From Bombyx mori (lineage: Eukaryota; Arthropoda; Insecta; Lepidoptera; Bombycidae): 64,000 nucleotides of DNA. The notes below the pieces were generated by a model, which did not search any database, was not told the origin of the DNA, and saw only the letters and a program-made list of their open reading frames with translations. Made by a program: the position numbers and the translations under genes. This document shows, one piece after another, positions 58,080-64,000 of the stretch. The stretch lies in contig NC_085128.1 of NCBI RefSeq assembly GCF_030269925.1, positions 16,928,501 to 16,992,500 on the forward strand. The letters run 5' to 3'. Positions within the stretch are counted from its first letter, which is position 1, and every line of letters begins with the position of its first letter.

Positions 58080-58530
58080 TTAAAAAAACTAGCAAAATAC
58101 GCTTTTATAGAAAATCCAACTAAAAAATTGAAAATAAATTTTAATAAATTTGATATAAAAATAATTTAAGAAAAAATGATTTTATTGTAAGAAAGCGTGG
58201 GGTGCTCTTCAGGTTATTATCAAAATAACCCTTCTACTCATATCTGTTCATAAAATATTTATAACTACTGATACCGTGCACCCCACGCTTTTTTTACAAT
58301 AAAATCATTTTTTACACTGTTTTTAATTCAAATTTATTAAAATTTATTTTCCATTTTTTAGTTCTATTTAATTTTTTTCAATATTTTTTTTTAATATTTA
58401 ATTGTCATCGGTCCTTAATAAGTATACCAAATTTCGAGTTAATCCGACTTTTTGAAAGGGGTCAAAATCATGTTCAAAGATTCAGTTACATACATACGTC
58501 TGAAGCTAATAAAAGCGTATTAATTTTTTT
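58080..58530. mobile_element. Fold-back (family H) element in the last GPCR intron
   Basis: The inner arms 58171..58205 ('gattttattgtaag', 'gcgtggggtgc') and 58278..58312 ('gcaccccacgc', 'acaataaaatc') are nearly perfect inverted repeats. A weaker match extends outward to about 58112 and 58372. The outer ends 'aatacgcttttat' and 'ataaaagcgtatt' are also inverted. It starts only about 25 bp upstream of the last coding exon. Relatives are at 25285 and 52745. Confidence 0.75.
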
Positions 58531-59280
58531 TACAATAGAGACAAATTTAATGATAACGAATCTGTGGCGAACCCAAAAAGAACGCATGACATGGAAAACC
58601 ATTTTCAACGAATTAACATAGTCGAATTCAATATAACTGTAGATCTCCATAACAAAAGAAAGAAAAATAGACTGTACAGTTTGGATTGTCGATAGCAGAA
58701 AAATGTAAATTATTTATGAAAGGATAAGAATTATTATGAAATTGTATAGAAAATTTTATGTGAAGAGGATACTTAAGATTTATATTTAAAAAAAAAAATC
58801 ACAAATTTGGATGCAGCTTATATTAGTTTATTAATGTAAACATTTCAATGTAATGTAAGTGTGAACATTTTTGGATGTTTTTTTCCGGTAAGGCTATTTA
58901 TTATAGTGATGTGAAATAAACTTGAGGTTTTCTTCAAATCGAGCTCCAGACTCAGCTGACTACGCCCCAGTCCCGAGACTTCCAGGGTATAATCGATAAT
59001 TCGATCGTTAAAAATAAAATGTAAAAAAATGTACATTTTATTGAAAATTCTTTTGCGGACTAATTTTGTTTTTATTGTCATTACAATATGAGTACTCGTC
59101 CATCGTCCGAATTAATTGTAAAGTGTTCAAAACGTCAAAAACAATAAATAAATAAAAAAAACGCAAAATTAGTCCGTAGGAAGTAATTTTAATTAGTCGA
59201 CGACTCACGAAATTTGAATAAAATATTATTTTTAATATAAATTTGAAATAACATAAACTTGATATGATACAATAGTTTTT
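58531..59280. other. GPCR intron, no further features
   Basis: AT-rich intron sequence (minus-strand gene); chance ORFs only. Confidence 0.45.
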
Positions 59281-59359
59281 TAGAACGAAGTTCCTTATGG
59301 GACGATGAGGAGGGGTACCCTAACCGTGAAAAACGTCCGTAACGTAAGATTTTTATTAT
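59281..59359. mobile_element. Family E element, one end only
   Basis: 'agaacgaagttccttatggg' to 'cgtccgtaacgtaagatttt' matches the left part of 10454..10839. The opposite end was not seen. Confidence 0.55.
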
Positions 59360-59655
59360 ATAAAAATATGTATAAATGTCACTACTAACATTACAGAAAA
59401 GAAAACGGTTAAAGAATTTTGAATAGCCCTGGCATACGGCGCAGCAGGATCGATCAAACGAAGACAATCACTCATCACTCATCACATTGGAACGACAGTG
59501 CCACAAATGAGAACTGAACATTTTCAGGTGCACGTTTACAATGGAACTCTAGTGAGATTTTCACTTTATCAGATGCTAAATGGCTACAGCGGATTAACTT
59601 TCAAAACACACTTTCGGATTCCGTCAATTCCCAGTGGATGCACTGTAAAACTCAC

Positions 59656-59830
59656 CTTACAGTATAGCAAACAAGATATAATTACCGTTGCTACAGAGTG
59701 CGAGCGTCGTGCGTGCGTGGAGCTTAGCAGGTCGGAGTGGGCTGTGGAGTCTGAGCGGGACCGGAGTGTGCCGCGGCCCGCGCGCTTATGGCGACCCAAC
59801 CACCATATCCACTTGTAGGGGGGCACGCGT
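59656..59830 (-). CDS. CCAPR: CCAP-receptor-like GPCR, C-tail exon 1
   Basis: The acceptor 'gtgtctccag' precedes base 59830. The first base completes the Arg codon begun in the TM7 exon, giving TSLRRVPPYKWIWWLGRHKR and then a basic, Ser-rich tail (LRSRSDSTAHSDLLSSTHAR, SHSVAT). The aromatic PPYKWIWW right after TM7 fits the helix-8 position. Two phase-0 donors are possible. AAG/GTGAGT at 59656 is a consensus match. ACG/GTAATT at 59686 would drop ten residues (VIISCLLYCK). The outer boundary is given here. Neighbouring introns are 753 bp upstream and about 1.6 kb downstream. Confidence 0.75.
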
Positions 59831-59884
59831 CTGGAGACACACCCTCGTTTAACTCAACCACGGATAATTCCTTTATTGTTTTGG

Positions 59885-60470
59885 TTGGATGTTAAGTGGT
59901 TACCGGAGCCCATAGATATCTTCAACGTAAATGCCGCCACCTAACTTGAGATATCAGTTCTAAGGTCTCAGTTTTTACAGTACAACGGCTGCCGCACCCT
60001 TCAGATTGATACGCATTACTGCTGCACGACAGAAATAGGCAGGGCGGTGGCACCTACCCGTGCAACCGTTGTAACTATACTGAGACCTTAGAACTGATAT
60101 CTTTTCTTCTTTTTTTTTTTTTATTGCTTAGATGAGTGGACGAGCTCACAGCCCACCTGGTGTTAAGTGGTTACTGGAGCCCATAGACATCTACAACGTA
60201 AATGCGCCACCCATCTTGAGATATAAGTTCTAAGGGTCTCAATTATAGTTACAACGGCTGCCCCACCCTTCAAACCGAAACGCATTACTGCTTCACGGCA
60301 GAAATAGGCAGGGTGGTGGTACCTACCCGTGCGGACTCACAAGAGGTCCTACCACCAGTAAGTACCTCAAGATGCGTGGCGCATTTACGTTCTACATGTT
60401 TATGGGCTCCAGTAACCACTTAACACCAGGTGGGCTGTGAGCTCGTCCATCCATATAAGCAATAAAAAAT
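59885..60470. mobile_element. Cluster of three Bm1 pieces in a GPCR intron
   Basis: 59885..60064 is a reversed Bm1 piece. 60065..60101 plus 60362..60470 are two halves of a forward Bm1 ('gttgtaactatactgagacc' and 'ctcaagatgcgtggcgc' to 'ataagcaataaaaaa'), split by the Bm1 at 60102..60361. Three integrations can be ordered by nesting. Confidence 0.88.
60102..60361 (-). mobile_element. Bm1 SINE nested in another Bm1
   Basis: T-run, 'attgcttagatgagtggacg' through 'ggtcctaccaccagta'. Little diverged, hence the youngest piece of the cluster. Confidence 0.92.
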
Positions 60471-60583
60471 AGCATTATTTCAGGTTTTTCGACGTCATTA
60501 TCTGTTTTCTTTAGCCGAGGCCACTTGCTTACACATACGCCATATAAGTCTTAATAGAACCATTTGTGAACGTTAAGGCTTAC

Positions 60584-60764
60584 CGCAAACTAGTGTAAAT
60601 GTATGGAGAGAACATGCAGCAAATAAGAGGATTGGCGGCCGAGTTGAGGGGCGCGAGGCTCTGGATGAGGGTGGCGATGGCGGAGTAGTGCTGCGTCGAC
60701 GGAATGTGACCGTACACTTGGAGCAGATCGAACACTATATACGGAGACCAGCACAATACGAACA
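60584..60764 (-). CDS. CCAPR: CCAP-receptor-like GPCR, TM6-ECL3-TM7 exon
   Basis: Acceptor 'aaattgtttcag', then a 181-bp exon ending at the strong donor CG/GTAAGC. The frame reads (V)[19 protein letters not shown] with the CWxP motif of TM6, the third outer loop, then [19 protein letters not shown] of TM7. In class A receptors TM7 ends NPxxY; here it reads NPLIC, with a TGC codon in place of the tyrosine. The pattern DLLQVYG and [12 protein letters not shown] is characteristic of insect CCAP receptors and related to vertebrate NPSR. The protein would sit in the plasma membrane of neuropeptide target cells and couple to a G protein. Starts in phase 1, ends in phase 2, matching both neighbours. 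Confidence 0.9.
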
Positions 60765-60787
60765 CTGAAACAATTTGAAACAGTTTA

Positions 60788-61045
60788 ACGGCCGTCTGGT
60801 GTAGTGGTAAGTGACATGGTCACTACACAAGGGGGTCGCGGGTTCGAATCCGGCCAAGGGATGGTATTTGTATGATAAATATAAATGTGTTTTCCAGGGT
60901 TATGGATGTATATTGAATATATGTATGTGTATAATAAAAATCTTACATTTATTTCCGTTATCTGGTACCTGTAACACAAGTTCTTTACGAACTTATCACG
61001 GGACCAGTTAACGTGGTGTGATTGTTAGTAAATATTTATTTATTT
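60788..61045 (+). mobile_element. Second tRNA-derived SINE family, copy 2 (in GPCR intron)
   Basis: Head 'aacggccgtctggtgtagtg' with an A box, B box 'gcgggttcgaatccggcc', then the same body as 34186..34438. It ends about 20 bp from the TM7 exon's acceptor. It lies antisense to the GPCR. Confidence 0.85.
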
Positions 61046-61234
61046 ATATTTAATTACTAGGATTGTTTCATCATCGGTTCGCAATGTCATTCACCTAATA
61101 ATAATAATAATAATGTTAGTTTATAATTACTATGATTGGGACTTTGGCCTAGTCTGTCACAGTGAGTGGTAATAGCTGGCCCTGTAATGTCTATGGATTT
61201 GGTAATTACATAAAACGTTTATTTATTTCGTTAG

Positions 61235-61400
61235 CTAGGCGAACGAAATGACAACCCACCTAGTCTTAAATGTCAAGTGGACCATGATACTACAACGTGA
61301 ATGCCTTCATCGAGTGCATTATATAATAGTTGTCCCAGCCTTTAAAACCGGAATTTATCCCTTGTCTGTGGCAGAAATAGGCAGTATGCGACCGACAATC
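61235..61400 (-). mobile_element. Very diverged Bm1 in the GPCR intron
   Basis: 'gacaacccacctagtcttaa', 'actacaacgtgaatgcc' and 'gtggcagaaataggcag' follow reversed Bm1 order. Confidence 0.6.
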
Positions 61401-61489
61401 AGTAAAAAGCGGTCGTGAGCTACCCAGCTAACGCCATATTAATCAACACAGACAACAATGTTGTCTATCTGTTACAAATGATATTTAGT

Positions 61490-61745
61490 TACCCCCCGCG
61501 GCTATTGTCGTACCGCGGGTGAAGCCGCGGGGCGAAGCTAGTCTAAAAAAGTAGCCTAAGTTACTCCTTAAATAATCAGCTACCTATTAGTGAAAGTCTC
61601 ATCAAAATCGGTCCAGCCGTTCCAGAGATTAGTCGGAGCAAACAGGCAGACAGACAAAAATTGTAAAAAATGTTATTTTTCTGTGTGAACCGTATATATA
61701 TTCATATGCATGTAGTAAAAAGCGGTTATTTATATGTATAGATTA
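61490..61745 (-). mobile_element. Helitron-like element in the GPCR intron
   Basis: Inverted relative of 43941..44297: 'cggtccagccgttccagag', 'caggcagacagacaaaaatt' and 'ccgtatatatattcatatgc'. The GC-rich end forms hairpins ('accgcgggtgaagccgcggg'). Confidence 0.65.
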
Positions 61746-61887
61746 TTTTATATTTATATTTATAGATAACTGGAAAAACTACAGCAATAAATGTTCAGAC
61801 AAGTGTCAAGATCGTTATGAAATATTGCAATATTGAAAACATTTGCCCTAACATATTATTCTACCACGATAACATCAAAGTACTGAC

Positions 61888-61989
61888 CGAAAACAATGAC
61901 GAATGTCATTTTGACGCTCTTGATCTTGGCTCTTGGTATCAGTCCGCGGGAGCTGGCCCTCCTCGAATCCGGGTCGCTCTCTATCTGAC
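61888..61989 (-). CDS. CCAPR: CCAP-receptor-like GPCR, ICL3-TM6 exon
   Basis: A 102-bp exon between the acceptor 'cgtttatag' and the donor TTCG/GTCAGT. It reads QIESDPDSRRASSRG and then LIPRAKIKSVKMTFVIVF. RASSRG.IPRAKIK.VKMT followed by FVIVF is the end of the third intracellular loop and the start of TM6 in insect CCAP receptors. It is the most diagnostic stretch in the window. The exon opens with two bases completing a Gly codon and closes with one base of the Val codon finished by the TM7 exon. Too short to stand out as an ORF; found by reading splice sites and motif. The basic loop end next to TM6 is the usual G-protein contact. Confidence 0.92.
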
Positions 61990-62172
61990 CTATAAACGAA
62001 TTTAACTACACATTAATTCAGTTGCTCATTCTTGGCATACCTTCCTATTTGTTATTCGTGAGATCTTTTTATCTGGTTCCCTTCACATTGTTCGGTTCAT
62101 TCAGTATTAGGTTTTATTGGGTGGATGAGTTGACCGGATTATCTGATTCCTTGAGCAGACATAAGGTCGACA

Positions 62173-62425
62173 ATTTTTTTATTTTATTGCTTCTTACATG
62201 GATGGACGAACTCACAGCCCATAGACATCTACAACGTAAATATGTCACCCACCTCAAGATATAAGTTCTAAGGTCTCAGTATAGTTACAACGGCTACCCC
62301 ACCCTTCAAATCGAACCGCATTACTGCTTCACGGCGGAAATAGGCGGGGTGGTGGTACTACCTACCCATGCGGACTCCCAAGAGGTCCTACCGCCAGTGA
62401 TTACGCAAATTATAATTTTAGTGAA
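62173..62425 (-). mobile_element. Bm1 SINE in the GPCR intron
   Basis: 'tattttattgcttcttacat' through 'tcctaccgccagtgattacg'. The segment around 'ccacctggtgttaag' is deleted. Confidence 0.88.
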
Positions 62426-62519
62426 CTGTGACTGATCGTGCACTGAATCAAACTGAAATATCTAGTTGTCAGTATCTTGATCAGTATCTAGTCAGCCCTC
62501 ATGCGCATCATCAATACCA

Positions 62520-62605
62520 AATTTACAGCCAAGCCACTGGCTACTGCAATGATCCCTTTTCAGACCTCGTTTCAAGAACATATTATCGCCCTCAGGAAGG
62601 GAAAT
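62520..62605 (-). mobile_element. Degraded BMC1-like LINE piece
   Basis: 'gccaagccactggctactgc' and 'agacctcgtttcaagaacat' resemble the reversed LINE end at 56560..56620. Confidence 0.5.
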
Positions 62606-62775
62606 AGCTGACAGGCTATCAACATTAAGCATGTAATCAGGAACCTATTATTGCTTCACTATCGAAATAGATAAGATTAACGCGGTAGGAATTTTAAGGG
62701 CACATAAAGTGTCCTAGCACAATCACACAAGCTTCCTCTGGAAACTATATGCACACTTGGCACACATTGTATGCA

Positions 62776-62966
62776 CATGGCTATGGAATGAGCTCCCCTC
62801 CACGATGTTTCCTGAGCGCTATGACATGTCCTTCTTCAAACGAGGCTTGTGGAGAGTATTAAGAGGTAGGCAGCGAATTGCTGAAGCCCATGGGCGATGG
62901 TAACTACTCATTATCAGGTGGGCTGTATGCTCTTCTGCCTACAAAGGCAATAAAAATAAATAAAAA
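62776..62966 (+). mobile_element. BMC1-like LINE 3' end in the GPCR intron
   Basis: 'tggaatgagctcccctccac', 'cttcttcaaacgaggcttgt' and the tail 'tacaaaggcaataaaaataa'. Part of the usual tail ('cggcttggctctgcccctg') is deleted. Confidence 0.8.
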
Positions 62967-63373
62967 ACTTTTACAGTGCAAGCAGTTCTACACTTACCTG
63001 TCATAGAGTCCGAGAATCTGCTCATACTTTCCTATGTAATTATCTATCTACATTTAAAGTACTTCTTGTAAAGTATAATAGATTTAATCATGTCTACAAT
63101 TTGCGGTAATATAAGAAAGTGTCCTAAAAACATAATGCTTCACTTAAATTACAATTTTCAGTCAGCCCAAGCTGACGTCCATAGTTCTCGGATATAGCGG
63201 GATGTAGGATAGTAATAGCTAAGATGATTCGTATATTATCGTAATCATCAAATCAAATATCGTAATATTCCTACATAAAAAAAAACACAGATGTTGCTAC
63301 AAACTGAACGATTCTAGCTATAGGAGAGTTTATAATCCTGATAACCGAACAGACTGTTTTCTGCTCTACGAAC
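62967..63373. other. GPCR intron, no further features
   Basis: A short segment ending in a consensus donor (62991..63028 on the minus strand) looks like a microexon but is not needed by the gene model. Confidence 0.4.
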
Positions 63374-63577
63374 CATTCCTCATAGTCTTGGTCCTCCTGG
63401 AAGAAATCGGAGGGCTCATCACTACAGCCTTGCTTTTGGTCCAAATCGTGAGCACGATGACCGCGTAACATGCAGCTATGGTCAAGGCAGGAAGGATGAA
63501 TATCATCATGGACACCAGAGTCACCCAGATGCGCCATCGCTTTGGGTTTCCCAAATCGATCCAGCATTGGAGTTCAC
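63374..63577 (-). CDS. CCAPR: CCAP-receptor-like GPCR, ECL2-TM5 exon (first exon in window)
   Basis: Acceptor 'attgcttttccag', then 204 bp reading (G)ELQCWIDLGNPKRWRIWV, with the ECL2 cysteine (QCW) that pairs with TM3. TM5 follows, TLVSMMIFILPALTIAACYA, with its conserved proline and tyrosine. Then comes the start of ICL3 (VIVLTIWTKSK ... SSRRTKTMRN). The only donor in the right phase before the TAG stop is AATG/GTTCGT at 63374, which is weak. Donors in other phases (GCT/GTAGTG) would need a different acceptor downstream. QCWIDL and ACYAVIV.TIW are typical of insect CCAP receptors. Exons for the N-terminus and TM1 to TM4 are outside the window. Confidence 0.85.
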
Positions 63578-63848
63578 CTGGAAAAGCAATGTATAATAAC
63601 CGGCAAACTTCTTGAGCATTTGTTGACGTAGTGGGGGTAAGTTTGCGCATGGTACACTCACGTGCAAAAACATTACTTACTCTGCGTTATAATGCTATTA
63701 AATTATTAAAATCAACATATGTATTTATTTATATATTTATTAGAACATCAACAAAACATATAGGTTAATAATTGTAATAATTTAATCTTGGGGTAAAATA
63801 GATATTCCTTCTATTAAGTCAAAACTAGAGCTGTTGCCAGGTCTTGGT

Positions 63849-63962
63849 TCAGTTGAAGCGAAGCTGGTATTTGTAATTTTTTTTTTCGTTATCATAATCT
63901 TGACCATCATCATCATCACTGTTTTCATTACCCGAGTCGCTATCATCGTGATGAGTCGACAT
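63849..63962 (-). other. Short acidic ORF, significance unclear
   Basis: An ATG at 63962 opens 37 codons rich in Asp, Ser and Asn (MSTHHDDSDSGNENSDDDDG) before TGA at 63851..63849. Such acidic starts occur in piggyBac-like transposases and in many nuclear proteins. It lies in what should be a GPCR intron and has no partner ORF here. Confidence 0.2.
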
Positions 63963-64000
63963 AGTTTATAGGCTCATCGGCGTAGTTTACAACTCGGTCG

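Noticed and set aside
59498..59818. Plus-strand 106-codon ORF
   Set aside because: It is the antisense shadow of the GPCR tail exon.
61817..62005. Plus-strand ORF of 62 codons
   Set aside because: Antisense shadow of the ICL3-TM6 exon, which has motif and splice support.
62991..63033. Possible 34-nt microexon with a consensus donor that would splice in phase to the TM7 exon
   Set aside because: It would give a TM6 lacking several residues. The exon at 61888..61989 supplies the correct ICL3-TM6 sequence and fits both phases.

Overview
The window is lepidopteran genomic DNA, almost certainly from a silkworm of the genus Bombyx. The main reason is about 30 copies of a tRNA-derived SINE that matches Bm1. 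They have an intact A box and B box in the head, the constant block 'tactggtggtaggacc', and the tail 'ctaagcaataaaa'. The sequence is AT-rich and intron-bearing, with GT-AG splice sites. There are no operons, ribosome binding sites or CRISPR arrays. Bombyx mori and B. mandarina cannot be told apart here. Family names (Bm1, BMC1-like, piggyBac-like, Helitron-like) come from recognition, not from a search.

One gene can be read with confidence. At the right edge (57963..63577, minus strand) lie five exons coding for the C-terminal half of a class A neuropeptide GPCR. It most resembles the insect CCAP receptor, in the vasopressin/NPSR group. The exons carry, in order: ECL2 plus TM5; ICL3 plus the start of TM6; the rest of TM6 through TM7; and two C-tail segments. 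The intron phases agree across every junction. TM1 to TM4 would lie beyond position 64000. Its introns are packed with SINEs, a Helitron-like piece and a fold-back element. A 77-bp minisatellite starts about 50 nt past the stop codon.

The rest (1..57900) looks intergenic or intronic and is a nested repeat landscape. 1-8 kb: SINEs, a new-looking 276-bp MITE with about 30-bp terminal inverted repeats, and a recent 1257-bp tandem duplication of a TIR element that already carried a Bm1. 9-20 kb: SINEs, fragments of two LINE families, and a retroposon inserted into a LINE with a 9-bp target duplication. 28.8-30.56 kb: an uninterrupted array of 351 copies of AGGAC. 36.5-39.8 kb: LINE remnants and an internally deleted piggyBac-like element with TTAA flanks. 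41.6-48.9 kb: two solo LTRs with 4-bp target duplications, and Helitron-like elements. 50-57 kb: LINE tails, a Bm1 inside a LINE, and a LINE sitting between 55-bp inverted repeats.

I found no new multi-gene system. The points most worth following up are: the NPxxY tyrosine-to-cysteine change and the two in-phase splice donors in the GPCR; the pure AGGAC array; the shared 3' tail of the Bm1 SINE and a BMC1-like LINE; the alternating minisatellite; and the piggyBac stop codon that lies inside a small palindrome.
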